Position numbers and translations under genes: made by a program | Part shown: positions 12,686 to 25,072 of the stretch, piece by piece | How positions within the stretch are numbered: the stretch's first letter is position 1 | Layout of the letters: each line of letters starts with the position of its first letter | From: Botryotinia globosa | Taxonomy: Eukaryota > Ascomycota > Leotiomycetes > Helotiales > Sclerotiniaceae | DNA length: 64,000 bases | Assembly: GCA_014898425.1 (NCBI GenBank) | Contig: RCSZ01000014.1 | Coordinates: 744,001-808,000, forward strand | Reading direction: 5' to 3' | Notes under the pieces: model-generated | Told to the model about the DNA's origin: nothing | Database searches by the model: none | The model's input: the letters and a program-made list of their open reading frames with translations, nothing else

Positions 12686-14360
12686 ATGGCAACGGCACCA
12701 CGTGAAGGAGCAGCATTGTTCTTGAAATCGAGTCTCAAGAGTCCGGGTTACGATGGCTCAAAAGAGAAAGACTTCTATACGCGGATGCTTCTCGAGGTTA
12801 TCTACAACAACAGTGAGGATGAGGCTTATCAATGGCCCCCACCATTACGGTAACCGGGCCACCCGAGAACGGGACAGAAGGTTTTCCTGGCAACTATTTC
12901 AGAACTGGATACGTCCGCTATGAGTATATGTCTGTCATGTACGGCCCAAGTGCTGAGGAATTAAGCGAATTTATCGCGTCAAAAGCAGCATTAGTAGTGA
13001 ACAGTTAAGTCGTCAAACAGGTTTGTCATCGGTTCATGAATTTTGCTACCTCCATACCTAGCCCTGTCACCCGATTTTGAAATATTTCCTTCATTGTCAT
13101 TATTAACTTCTCGATCATCTTAGGCTCTTCTGCCGTCTGCTACATCGCAGTTCCGTTGCCGACTACGAAGGAACAATTCATTTGGATCGATCTCACGTAT
13201 CCTATTAGAGCTTTCATGATACCAGCTGCTTTCACTGCTCATTCCCAGTATCAGGGACACGCAATTTTTACCCGACTCGATGTTCGGGGTAGGGAGGGGT
13301 TGCCAAAAGCGTATGTGGTAAAAGGCGTTGCTGCTAAAGAATTGGAATCTGGCAGAAGAACTGTCGAAGAGTGGAATGATCGGACCCCTCATAACTGGAA
13401 GTGGAGACAAGAGCAAGCAATATTACTCAATGTATACGCGCGGCTAAAAAATCGGCTCGCAGATATCGGTACCGAGGGCCCAGCAATACAAGAGCCTGGG
13501 CTCAAGCCAGAGTATATCAAAATTCTTGAGAAGCTACCAAGCGAAAAATATGCCGAGGCCAGCTATAAGAAAACCCCACAAGGAGACGAAACAACCGGTT
13601 TAACTATGCGGCCTCAGTGGACTATTCGAATCGATACTTTCAAGTTGGCATGTCAGATCTGAATACCATATTCCAAGCGCACAGCCGAATACAAAGATGT
13701 ATATGCTTGCTTTGCCTTGTTTGAAAGGAGTGCTGTCAAAGCATCGAAGGTTCTCACATATTTCGATATGGCTCAAGCTATTGATCTGGCTGCAGCACAG
13801 TCCAAAGACCTGGGTGTCAGACTGAGATACGAACAGGATGAGCCGGGTGACAAATTCATGAAAGATCTGCTTGCCGGTTTCGTCGCTGTAGGACTTGGTT
13901 TCATTCCTGCATTTGAACCTCTAGCTGCATTTACCTGGAGTCTTACATATGAGGTGATATCAGATACAGAAAAGTTTACCAAAGCCGCAGGAATTGATGG
14001 CAAGGCGCCTGCTCTCACACAAGCTCTTGTAGATTCTCGTGAGACTCTGCTAGCTATGTTAAAAAAGTGGTTTCTAAGGCACTTAAGTTGCATATGGAGC
14101 AAGGATCTACGAGAAGCATCCGTGTTGATCCTGGGGAGAACACCGCCGATGACAACTCCCAACAGGAACCAGAAATTGACCAAGATTCAAGCAAAGGAGA
14201 TAGTGAAGAGAAGACAAAGCAGCTAGACTCCAATGGCGTGGAAAGCAATGAAATCCCAGGCAATCCTGAGGGTTCTGCAAAGCCTGGCGATGCTAAAGTC
14301 GTTGATCAATCAAAGATTTTGGAGATGAGACTGGCGAGTCTGAAGAAGAAAGTACCGTAG
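12686..14360 (+). pseudogene. Decayed gene of unknown family beside the AT island
   Basis: An ATG at 12686 opens a good coding frame (MATAPREGAALFLKSS) that shifts at the C5 run near 12835-12840 into a second frame (ITVTGPPENGTEGFPGNYF). An intron probably runs from GTTTGT at about 13020 to a CTTAG near 13122, with an in-frame TAA just before the donor. The main block (from about 13125) includes GRRTVEEWNDRTPHNWKWRQ and is stopped by TGA at 13660. The same frame resumes immediately (KRTAEYKDVYACFALFERS) through a hydrophobic, possibly membrane-associated stretch at about 13870-13960. Another shift at the A6 run near 14061-14066 moves into an acidic tail ending at 14360. The TGA is one C-to-T from CGA. 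I do not recognise the family. The protein-like composition across all blocks argues for one recently broken gene of about 500 residues. Confidence 0.5.
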
Positions 14361-14804
14361 ATGGCACTTTCGATGAGAAGGTAGATAAAGATCCATTTAC
14401 ATTCATTATTGAGGCAGGAGAGGCAGAGGTTTATGGCCCAGTGGCTTCCGGCTGATCGACTATAAGAGAGATTTTTATTGACTATCAATCTGATTTGGAC
14501 TACAAGAATTTGTGTTTTCTAAAGAGTTTGAATAAATTCCGAGTATTGTTATCCAGCCCAATGGTTCTATGATATGCCCGTCTGGGCAGTGAAAGAAATT
14601 ATAGTCCACAACCAACCAATAATTCCGATGATTCAACCAATTTTACAAATCATGTAAGACGATCCAAGCTCAAGCACCCTGAAAAATCATGATCAAACGA
14701 TTTGATCAGTCAAAGATGTAACAATTTTATAATCAAAGGTCTTCCAATCACAATCAAAAATGATCAAACGCGATATGATCTCCATATATAATCTCTAATC
14801 TGTA
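14361..14804. other. Spacer between the decayed gene and the AT island
   Basis: Contains several TGATCAAA/TTTGATCA-like short repeats around 14690-14780. There is no gene. The TA dinucleotide at 14803-14804 is the left target-site duplication of the TIR element. Confidence 0.45.
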
Positions 14805-15188
14805 CTGAGGCCCATTTGAATCATTTTGCTAATATACTAAAAATAGAATTCTGCCTGAGCTAAAAATGTATTTAGAATTTAGAGGTGTATATATATTAAA
14901 ATAAAACTTTCAATTTAGTATAGAATCTTAAAAGAATTGATAAAAAGAAAAGAAAAGTTATAATCTTATTAATTAGAATTCAAGGAATCGATTGATATAA
15001 TTCTTTTTGAATTATCTCAAAAATTAGAATTTATATTCATTATTGAAATATTTTAATAATTTCGAATAATAAATTGTTTTCAATATTTAATCTTTTATTA
15101 TTCTAATATTTTAATAATAAATATAAATTCTAATTTTTGAGATAATTTAAAAAGAATTATATCAATCGATTCTTTGAATTCTAATTAA

Positions 15189-15348
15189 TGTGAGGACTGT
15201 AAACTGAAAAGGAGTCGTTTTAATGGTTTAGTTATTGATAAAGATCTAAAAGAAAATTGGAAACAAGGCTTTCAATTTATACTTGAAAAACTAGCTAAAA
15301 TAACTAATACAATCGATTATATATATAAAAAGTCCGTACATTTTTACA
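15189..15348 (-). repeat. LTR (3' LTR in element orientation)
   Basis: 160 bp starting TGTGAGGACTG and ending TTTTTACA. The end corresponds to an original CCTCACA that has lost its C residues to T. It matches the LTR at 22439-22598. Confidence 0.88.
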
Positions 15349-17399
15349 ATCACTCTTGTTTTGTAAATAAACCCCTAATCATTTCATTGATAATAGAAAA
15401 CTAATACTAAAAAAAAAAGAATTGCAAAAAACCTCATTAATCAGATTCCAAATTGCCCCTATAACTATAATACTTTATATCCCAAATTATCCCTATAATT
15501 GTAATACTTTATATCCTAAATTGTTTATAATAATTATAAATTCGTTATTATTGATATTATTATTATATTAATAATTATTTAATAAAAATTGAAATTCAAT
15601 TATAAATAAAACAAAGGAAATTTATTAATTGGTTAGAAAAGGGATTCTATATATCATCTAGGTTTTTCCTAATCGTTATTTAAAGTCTGCTTGATATTAG
15701 ACTTTATACTATTGATTTTTGATAATAATAATAATAGGCTCTTTCTCTTATCAGATAATAATCTTTATTTTTATTGATACTATTCAAGACTTGATTTTTT
15801 AATTAAATAGTTAGTATATTAATATTACATTTATTATTTCATAACAATAAGCTAAATATCATAATACAAATTCGAAAAGATTCGATTAGTTCGAAATCCT
15901 TCTCCCTTTTTAACAAATGATATATAACTTTTTTATCTAATTGTATTATATTCTATAATTGATATTAATTGTATAAATGATTTTGAGCTAACTATATTAC
16001 AATTTTTATATTGATTACTTTACAAAAATTTATATCCTTTGTATTATAATTTATTAGTACTTTTCATATATAGTCTCTATAAGTGAATAAACTATTTATA
16101 ATTACTAAATCGTTCTATACAAATTTTTATAATTTATTAATAAAATTTATATACAAAGCCATTCTACCTAAATAAATCTTAATAAATATTAGGGCTTTTT
16201 ATTGTAAATCTTTATAATATAATTTAAAGCCTATAACTTCTAAGGTTTTCTTTATTTGCTTTGTTAGTTTTCTTTCTTTCTATATATATAAATCTATCTG
16301 CAAATATCCATAAACTATATTTACATTATTACTAATTTTCTCTAATTTGCTTGGTTTTGAATCAAATCTATATACAATATTTCATTAACAAAAAATTTAT
16401 TATAAAAAATCTTACTTTATATTTTCACTATATTATTATATCAATTGATATAAATTATTAACTTCCTTATGAAAATACTTAATATTGTTTTCAATTAATT
16501 CTTTTATAAATCTCAATACAAATCATTTAAATTTGTTATTCAAATATTAATGATTTAGATTATTTCTTTTTACAATTATATCTTAATTCTTCAATGCAAT
16601 ATTATCTATCTTCTAATTTTCTATAATATTATAAATATAATTATTATTAATTTCACAAAATAATTCTAGATTATTCCTAGATTTTATTTCAGTATTGTTT
16701 CTATCTGATAATTGCTTTTATTATTATTCGATAGAAACAATTTCTGTGAATTCTTTTGATTTATTAAAAGCCAACAAAACAAATCCTTAATATTTGATAT
16801 ATTTTTTATATACTTTATAAATTACTATTCAATTATACTCTAAAAACACTTTTATTATTATATTTTAATCTTCCTAATCCTTTTAATTAAGTTTCTTATA
16901 TTCAGATTCGAATATATCAAAAACTACTGTTAATATCTATATTTGCTTATAATTATTCGATTAAAAATCTAATTAAAATCAAACCCATATTTTTCCATAT
17001 ATCTTGATAATTATCTACTTTATTTTCTTTCAATATTTCTTATTTTCTTTCTTGAAACTTATAATAAATAAATATTCGATTTCTTCTCTTTATACTTCGA
17101 TTTGGACCTAAAACATATATAATAAGGTTAGCTTCATTTTTGCTTTCAGGATAATATCAAGTTCGTTTGAATTGATTATATCCACTATCCTATCTTTATA
17201 TTGATTTCTGCTTTTAAATAAATGATAATAATAGTTTGAGTTATAGTGAAAAAGCTATTTGATAATTCGTTCTTTTATTTGTAGTCGCAATAATCTGAAA
17301 TAATAGAACGTTTTTTCTATTTGCCTCGAAAGACGATAACTTGATATCTAAAACGGGAATCGAATTATACATATATTCTATCAAATATAATAGATTTGT

Positions 17400-17495
17400 C
17401 TAATTATCTTATTTATAATTGATATATATTTTAAAATATACTTCTATAATCTGATTTAATCTTTCAATTGAATTATTTGTTTGTAAATAAAATAT
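17400..17495 (-). pseudogene. Integrase core remnant
   Basis: One minus-strand frame reads QTN, then IERLNQIIEVYFKIYIN, then YK-stop-DN-stop. This aligns with the conserved gypsy integrase segment (HPQTDGQTERLNQ, then the YINYKQDNW-like end). The departures from consensus are His to Tyr, Pro to Leu, Gln to stop (CAA to TAA) and Trp to stop (TGG to TAG). All are C-to-T or G-to-A changes. Confidence 0.75.
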
Positions 17496-19226
17496 TATAA
17501 ACAATTTTCAGATTATATTTAAATATTTTATAAATGTTATTCAAAATATATTTGTGAATAAATCCACTCTATCTATAATAATCGAATTTGATATTTTGTA
17601 TTTTATAAATATCTTTTTTAAAAAAAAATAAGTAAATTGAATTAATATTATATTCTTTTTATATAATAAAAACTTTGCCTTCTTTATTATTCTATAAATT
17701 ATATTTAATATAATATTATAAATAAAATATAATTATATATTTCCTTTTTTTTTATTATTAAAATCTACTTTGAATTTTAATATTAATAAATCTATAATTA
17801 GATTTAATATTATACCTTTTTATAATTTATTTAAAATAAATATTAGAATTAATTTTTTAATAATCATTATATATAATAATTTGTTATACTAACAAATTAA
17901 ATATAAATATATATAATCTTTGATATTCATATCCATTCCTTATCAATACAATATTCTTTTTATTACTCTAATTATTCTGTTTTTACCAAAATATCCTATA
18001 ATTAAGAAATTATAAAATTCCTTTATTAAATCTTTTTATAATATTTTATCTACTAAAATAAACAATCTTATTTTATTATAATATTATAATCTCTTTTTCA
18101 AATTAAATTGAATTTTTATTAAATTAGAGTATAACTATTGATAATATCGAATTGAATCAATAAAATCTAATTATTACTTTGAACTTTCCTAAATATTATT
18201 TAGACTTTCCTTTAATATCTTTCTAATCTAAAATATAATAAAAAATTCGATTCTTTTTGTATCAATACAATTCTTATTTATTTCTTATAATTCTTTAAAT
18301 ATATATAATATATCTTTCTCGATTTCCTTTTTTATAATATCTTCAATTAAATATAATATATTAGATTAGTTATTTAATAACAATAATAAATCTATAATTT
18401 ATCTTTATAATTTCAAAAGAAATATTAATTCTATTACCTTATATTAATAATTTGCTTTTTTTGAAAAATTATTAACAGGATTTCTTTTCCCCAGTTTATA
18501 TATAATAATATAATCGATTATTAATAATATTACTATCTATTTAATTTATCTTCTTATAAAGATTCTAAAAATTATAAAATATTTTAGATTATTATAATTA
18601 GAGATAATAGTTATTTGATATTAAATTTCTTCCAAAAAATAATATTAATATTTGATAGATTTTATTATTACAAATAATTCTTAATTAAATATTATATAGT
18701 TTATTTTCATTAATATTAGTTTTCAAGAATAAAATATAATCGAATATTTATATATATCTTTTTGAATTTATAATAATATTCTATATAATATTTTAATAAA
18801 TATATCCATTTCTAAAAAATAGGTTAGTATTATAATAAAATGATATAATAATAAAATCTTAATAAAAACAATTTTGAGTATACTAAAAGCTTTTTTGTAA
18901 TCTTTAATTCATTCAAACTTTTTTTCTTTTTTTATACTGTTTATTATTAATAATATAATATTATTATAACTAAATATAAAACATTTATAGAAATTACAAA
19001 ACCCTAGGAATAATAATACTTCCTATATTAACTTTGATATTAACTATTCTATAATTAAACTAATTCTAGTTTAATTTATAGCGATTCTTTTATTTGAGAT
19101 AATATAATCTAAGAATTCCACTTTTTTTATATTGAATTAGTATTTTTCGAGTTTGTAAAATAATTTCCATTTCAATAGCTTTTTCAAGATTTGTTTTATA
19201 TAAAACTTATAATCTTCTTCATTTTT

Positions 19227-19649
19227 CGAATAGATTAAGATATTATCCAAATATACAATAACCGATTTATCAACAAATTCTTATAAATATTAATTAATAT
19301 ATATTTAGAAAATGATTGAAATATTATATAAATCAAATAATAATACTAGATATTCGAATAATCCGAAATATATATAAAAAACCATTTTCTATTTATTATC
19401 TAAATAAATTCTTATTAAATTATAGATTCTATATAAATCAAGTTTTGTAAATATCTTTACCTTTTCAAAGTAATTCAATATCTCCAAAATAAATAGAATA
19501 GAATATCGATTTGATATTATACTACTATTTATATTTCTAAAATCTATATATAAATATAATTCCTCAATATCTTTTTTATATACAAACAAAAGCAATATTC
19601 CTATTTTTGATTTTGATAATTTTATAAATCCTAATACAAATATTTTCAT
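19227..19649 (-). pseudogene. Reverse transcriptase remnant of the gypsy element
   Basis: An 86-codon minus-strand open stretch (19649-19389) reads LYLYIDFRNINSSIISNRYS, then ILNYFEKVKIFTKLDLYRIY, the conserved fingers and palm of gypsy reverse transcriptase. Farther on, at 19253-19227, the catalytic motif reads YLDNILIYS instead of YLDDILIYS. The second catalytic aspartate is changed to asparagine by a single G-to-A. The enzyme is thus inactivated both by decay and at the active site. Confidence 0.85.
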
Positions 19650-22438
19650 AATATATTTCCTAAATATTTCAAATTTATACTCGAATAAATTATATAATAA
19701 TCCAAATTTTAATTAATAACCTTTTCGAAAAACAATTTTATAATCAATTCCAAATTTATAAAATAATAATTTTTCTATTTCTTTTTTATTAAATAATAAA
19801 GAATATTTTGAATATATATCTAGGATTTTCCTAAATATTTTCTAAATAATTATATAATCTATTCTACTATTATTCATAAATACTAAAAATAATAATACTA
19901 TTACAATTATATCCTCTTTTGATATAATCTTTGCTTTTTCAACCATATTATATATAAAATTCAAAAAATCAAATACATTTAATATAATCTATAATTCTAA
20001 ATTATTATTATTAAATACTTTATCTAACCTTCAATTTATTTTCAAATTATATTATTAAAATTATAAAAATCTGAATATAATATCACTTATTTTTAATAAT
20101 ATAATTCTAAATTTTGATAATATATTACCTTTAATTAATAAATATTCAAAATTGATTTCTTTATAAACTAAAGTAAATATTAATTCTAAAATATTTTTAT
20201 TTACATTTCTAATTAATAAATAATATATATTTAATTTTTTATATTGGATTTATTTTATTATTTTTAAAAAAATAAAATTTGTTATTACAACAAAATCAAT
20301 AATTACTGTGAATAATATTTTATCTTTATTTTTGTTTAAATAAATGATATTTGTTATTTAAAAAAGATTTTTTATATTCAATAACTAAAGGAAATCTATA
20401 ATATTTTTATAATTATAATATTGATATAATTGATTCTTTATTCTTATTAATAATCCTATATCATATAATCCTAATACTATTAATTGTTATAATTCTCTTT
20501 CTTGTATTAAAGCTAATATTAATAATATCTTTTCAATTCGATTTGAATATATTGATTATATAATATTAGATATTTAATATTGGATTATTGTTTTTTATAT
20601 TGGATTTAATAATCGATAATTATATAAATCCTTATCCTCTCTTATAATAATGATTAGGAATCTTTCTAGATTTCTCCTTAGTTTAGCATAACTTTTTTTA
20701 AAATGATTACCCCCTTTTTATTCTAATACTTTTATTATTGAAAAGAGTTATTATTTCTGAACTATTTATTTTCTTTTTTATTAATTGATTAATTCTTGTA
20801 ATTATTAATTTAATAATTTGTTTTTTTATATTTGAAATATATTTTATTTTCTTTATATCTCTTTTTTTATTCTATTAAGATTTCGGGGAATCTTATTTCT
20901 TTTTTTTTTTTTTTATAAATCATTATTAAATCTAATTGAATTAGAAATATTATATTATATATTCTTGTTTGGTTTTTTTTCTTTTTCAAATCTTATTTAT
21001 TTATTATTAATTAGAAATAATTGTTTTTATATATATAGAAAATTCTCTGTATTTTATACTACTATTTTCAATCCTTCAAATATTATAAATAATATTTTGT
21101 TATAATTTATATAAATATATAAAAAAATAGATTTAATCAATTTTATAAAATAATATATTATTATTACTTAGTTTTTATATATTTACAAAATATCTTAAAG
21201 AATTAATTCAAAATAATTATTGAAATCTTATATCATTTGTTTTTCAAATATAATAGCTTTTGCTATTCAAAGATTAATTTCTAGATCTATATCAATAGAA
21301 TTATATTAACTAAACAATTAATCCTTTAAAAGATTTCAATTTTTGAATTTTATAATAATTAAGAAATCACTATATAATCATATTAATATAATTCGCTTTT
21401 TAATATCTTTATTAATATAATTTCTTATTAATATTACTTATTATATAATATTAGAGATACTTTTTAATACGAAATAATCTTTTAACTTTATAATCTATAG
21501 TTTGATATTAATCTTTTTTTTTTTAAAGGATAAAAATACTTTGATCCTAGATTTGTCCTGGGAGGATTCTATAAATAGTATAAGTGGGGTATTAGTGCTG
21601 ATAGTAATTGGTGTATTTCGGATACCTAATAGTAGCAATTTATTTAATCTAATATCTATAGGGATTCTTTTATTTATAAAGAATTGTAGGTTATTAAATC
21701 TCGTTATATTATCAATTGAAATATTATATATGAATATTACTAATTAATATTCTATTATTATTATTTTTACTTTTCTTTTTTTATCCTTTTTAATTTATAT
21801 CTTCAATTATCTTTTTTATTAAGCTATAATCTTTTATGATTTTTTTGATATATTTAAATAAAATAAGGAATCCTTTTATTTTATAATAGCTTAATTATTC
21901 ATATCTTTTTATAAATTAATTTAATAATAACAATCAATAGTATTTGATAAATAAAAATATATTGAAATAAAGATTTTAGATTTGCTTATTTCGAATAATA
22001 TAGAACTTTTAGTTTAGTTTCCTTTTTTAAAGCTTATACTAGCTCTTTCCTTAGATTAAATTCAGAAATTCGAATAATTTGTTTTTTGAGGGTTTATACT
22101 AGTTGTTTCCTCGAATCGAATTTAGAGGTTCGGGTAATTTGTTTCTTTCTTGTTTTGATCTATATTTATTTCTAATTGTTTTCCTTATTTAATAGCTTCT
22201 TCTGTATATACTTTTTCGATTATTATTTATAGATTAGGTGATACCTCTAGTTCCATTAATTCTTGTGATCTTGTATTCCTGATAGTCATTTTTTTGTATG
22301 AAGCCTGCGAATAGTCTAGGGTTTGTTTAGGTGGTGTTGTAGATTATCGTAATTTTCTTTAGGAATAATTCAGATCTGTTTTGTATATATTCTATATACA
22401 AACAACTCCTATCCAATTCAAAGAGTAATTAATAATTT

Positions 22439-22598
22439 TATAAGAATTGTAAACTGAAAAAGAATTGTTTTAATAATTTAGTTATTAATAAAAATCTAAA
22501 AGGAAATTGGAAGCGAGGCTTCCAACTTATACTTGAAAAACTAGCTAAAATGACTAGTACAGCCGGTCATGTACATAGAGGGTCCGTGCACCCTCATA
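22439..22598 (-). repeat. LTR (5' LTR in element orientation)
   Basis: 160 bp starting TATAAGAATTG and ending CCCTCATA, the transition-mutated counterpart of the other LTR. Its right half retains more GC than its partner, so RIP has hit the two copies unequally. Confidence 0.88.
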
Positions 22599-23350
22599 AT
22601 TAATAAGATTATAATTTTTCTTTTTTTATTATTAATTCTTTTAAGGTTGTGTATTGAATTGAATAGTTTTTTATATAAGTTGAGTATTGATTAATAATTA
22701 AATCTAATTTTTAAGGTATTAATTAGATAAGCTGAGAATTGATTAGTAATTAATTTTAATTTTTAAGGTATTAATAAAAGATATTTTGAAAATTAGAGTT
22801 TAATAAAGTAGAATTAAATATAAAATTTCATTTTTAAAATAATTAAAAATTTTTTATATGAATTGATTTCTTGAATTCTAATTAATAATAAAATCTCTTT
22901 TTATTTTATTTTATTAATTTTTTTAAGGTTGTGTATTGAATTGAATAATTTTTTATATAAATTGAGGATTGATTAGTTATATAATATTCGAATTTGAAAT
23001 AAGCGAGATAAGAAATCTTTATCGAAATCCTTTCGCTTATTTTTTATTGGTTTGTGTATAATATGAAAACTATTCAAAAAAGAATTTATATTAGAATTTA
23101 AATATTAGTATATTTTTTATAAAAGATTATTAAATAAAATTTAAAATTATTATAATAATATTAAGATTAAGTGCTTTTCAATGATATAATATTATTTATA
23201 ATATTATTATATTTTATATAGTTTTATAGAATACAATTTTTCTTTCCAAGATTTCTATGTATATATTATACAAATTATAGAAATTCGTTTTGTACTAGGC
23301 AGAATTCTATTTTTAGTATATTGGCAAAATGATTCAAATGGGCCTTGGTA

Positions 23351-23969
23351 ATCTGGGGGCGAATGTCCATGATTATGTGTTACAAAATAACCCAATTAGC
23401 GCTTGGTGTGTATCAGTACAAGGATCCTTAGGGCCCTGCCTCATTGTTTCATGAAGCCTAAATTTTTCGTCACCAACTGAAGAAGTAGACTAATTTATAG
23501 ATTTATCGAGGGCGTTAATCTTGTATTGATGCTTATGCAATGATTGCTTCTTCTATACTAGGTAGTTAACCCTCTAGATATTATGTACAATGACCTAATA
23601 TTGATAGTACATTTAAGAGAATAAAAATTTACAATATAGAGTTACCTATAATCGTTTCTTTGACCCTATGATTGAAATACCTCCAATATAGTAAATACTT
23701 ATAGCGCGGGTAGATATCTGGGTGGTTTGCATATGCGCAGTAATCAGATAGCCGCTCTGTTCTGTGGCTGTAGTCGATAACATGTAGGTGAAGACTGAGA
23801 AAGAGGTTGCCTGATAATTGAAAATGAGAATCGTTGATATAGGGACTATATATCTGGATGGGTTGTTTCTATGTTTAAATAGCAGATTCAGTGCCACATC
23901 TATTTTCCCCGTTTAATTCAGCAACGATCACCATTTTATTAAAGTCATCGCAAACTCTTCGACTTCATC
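23351..23969. other. Intergenic, no supported gene
   Basis: Normal-composition DNA between the AT island and the next gene. An 83-codon minus-strand frame (23897-23646) has no domain features. Confidence 0.45.
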
Positions 23970-24614
23970 ATGAACTTCTGCATTTCTCCTCAGCGGTTTG
24001 ATCAACTTAAAACTCTCATTACCATAATACCGTCTTCAGATGCAAGGAGTAATCTTCGAAGGCGTCCCCAATCAAAACAACACTTATTGCTATGGGGAAA
24101 CCCCAAGTATCTAGAATCCTTCTCCAAACCCCAGTCTAAGGGAAGAGAGAGGCACACATACAACTCAAGAGAAAAACTTAAGTATAGTCAGAAAATGACA
24201 AAGACTAAATTCAGAGACCTAGATGGTCCACTTAACTGCCCATCCAGAGACAGATACGCAGATCATATCAGAAACGAGCGTACATCTGTAGAAACGCGAC
24301 CCAGAGTTGCGGACCTCGAAAAGGAAAATATGAAAGTCCTAGGGGCATCTTTGGAAGACGACAACAAGAAAACGATGAGGATTGACGAGGAGCTCAGACG
24401 AAGCTTTGATGAAGCACTGCGCAAATCGTTACAGATAAAGTCAAATTTAGAACGACAGATTTCGAGTATAAAGAAGCTACTGGCTTTAGGGGAAGAGCCA
24501 AACATGGGCTCTGATAATCTCCATAGTGATCTAGTAAGGTATAAAATGCAGCTTGATACTACTCAAAAGAACCTCGAGAAATTCAGGGTTCTTAAATCGA
24601 CTATAGCCCCCTGA
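23970..24614 (+). CDS. Coiled-coil hypothetical protein
   Basis: A single-exon frame of 214 codons with an ATG start. The N-terminal ~90 residues are basic and look disordered. From about residue 110 to the end the sequence is strongly heptad-like and charged (for example DEELRRSFDEALRKSLQIKS and RYKMQLDTTQKNLEKF), a clear coiled coil. No signal peptide or membrane segment. I do not recognise the family. It lies between the AT island and the decayed STAND-type gene, so it may be lineage-specific. The antisense frame over the same stretch is its shadow. Confidence 0.5.
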   Translation: MNFCISPQRFDQLKTLITIIPSSDARSNLRRRPQSKQHLLLWGNPKYLESFSKPQSKGRERHTYNSREKLKYSQKMTKTKFRDLDGPLNCPSRDRYADHIRNERTSVETRPRVADLEKENMKVLGASLEDDNKKTMRIDEELRRSFDEALRKSLQIKSNLERQISSIKKLLALGEEPNMGSDNLHSDLVRYKMQLDTTQKNLEKFRVLKSTIAP

Positions 24615-25072
24615 CGTGCTCAAGGGCTGAAGAATTTGAAGCAGTATTGGTTTTGATATTATAATAAGATTACCACGAAGTTGTCTCATGAAGTGATTTT
24701 GATGTTGTATTATAGTTAGATTGTTATAGCGTTTGCTTTCTGGATTAATCATATGGTTATTAGCCCTAGAGAAATCATTTGAAAGTTGATGATAGATTAA
24801 AAAAGGTAGAGCTAAAGTTGATTTATCCTGATATCGTCAGACGATAACCTCTCGAATGATTCTGGGAATGAGAACTTTCTTCACTGAACCTTGGATGAGA
24901 AGATCCATGTTTCTTGAATAGATGATAATGAAGTCGTGTCTCTCGCGGATCATCCACCGAGGATCGGGAGGAGGCTTTCTTTGCAACGAATCGAAATGTG
25001 GCATTTGTGTAAGACTGCCAGCTGAAATTACATTTATCATGAAATCTTTAACATGAGTCTCCGTAGTTTGAA

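Larger units (their letters stand above)
15189..22598 (-). mobile_element. RIP-degraded Ty3/gypsy-type LTR retrotransposon (7.4 kb)
   Basis: Two 160-bp direct repeats (15189-15348 and 22439-22598) bound 7,410 bp and are flanked by the 5-bp duplication ATTAA (15184-15188 and 22599-22603). LTR ends are the short inverted repeat TGTGAGG...CCTCACA, mutated by transitions. Coding remnants read on the minus strand in gypsy order: reverse transcriptase at about 19649-19227, then integrase at about 17495-17400. The LTRs differ at roughly 30 positions and every difference I checked is a transition. No intact frame remains and the interior is extremely AT-rich, as expected after RIP. The element is therefore non-functional. 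The gag region should lie near 20.5-22.4 kb but is not recognisable by eye. Confidence 0.88.
14805..23348. mobile_element. 1,129-bp TIR DNA element (TA target duplication), copy 1, split by an LTR retrotransposon
   Basis: Both ends carry inverted repeats of about 50 bp. The left begins CTGAGGCCCATTTGAATC and runs to GAATTCTGCC. The right is its reverse complement, ending GATTCAAATGGGCCTTGG, with a few transition differences. TA flanks both ends (14803-14804, 23349-23350). The TIR lengths and TA duplication fit the Tc1/mariner superfamily. The left arm (14805-15188) and right arm (22604-23348) match, in order, the uninterrupted copy at 41434-42562. Subtracting the insertion and one 5-bp duplication leaves 1,129 bp, exactly the size of the other copy. 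No transposase frame is visible, so it is a non-autonomous, MITE-like element. It carries internal inverted repeats. Its AT content and all-transition divergence fit RIP. Confidence 0.88.

Noticed and set aside
13773..14183. 136-codon minus-strand frame
   Set aside because: Opposite a plus-strand block with better protein-like composition and no domain of its own.
21502..21747. 81-codon plus-strand frame in the retrotransposon
   Set aside because: AT-driven Ile/Leu/Asn-rich frame opposite to the element's coding strand; chance in RIP-mutated DNA.
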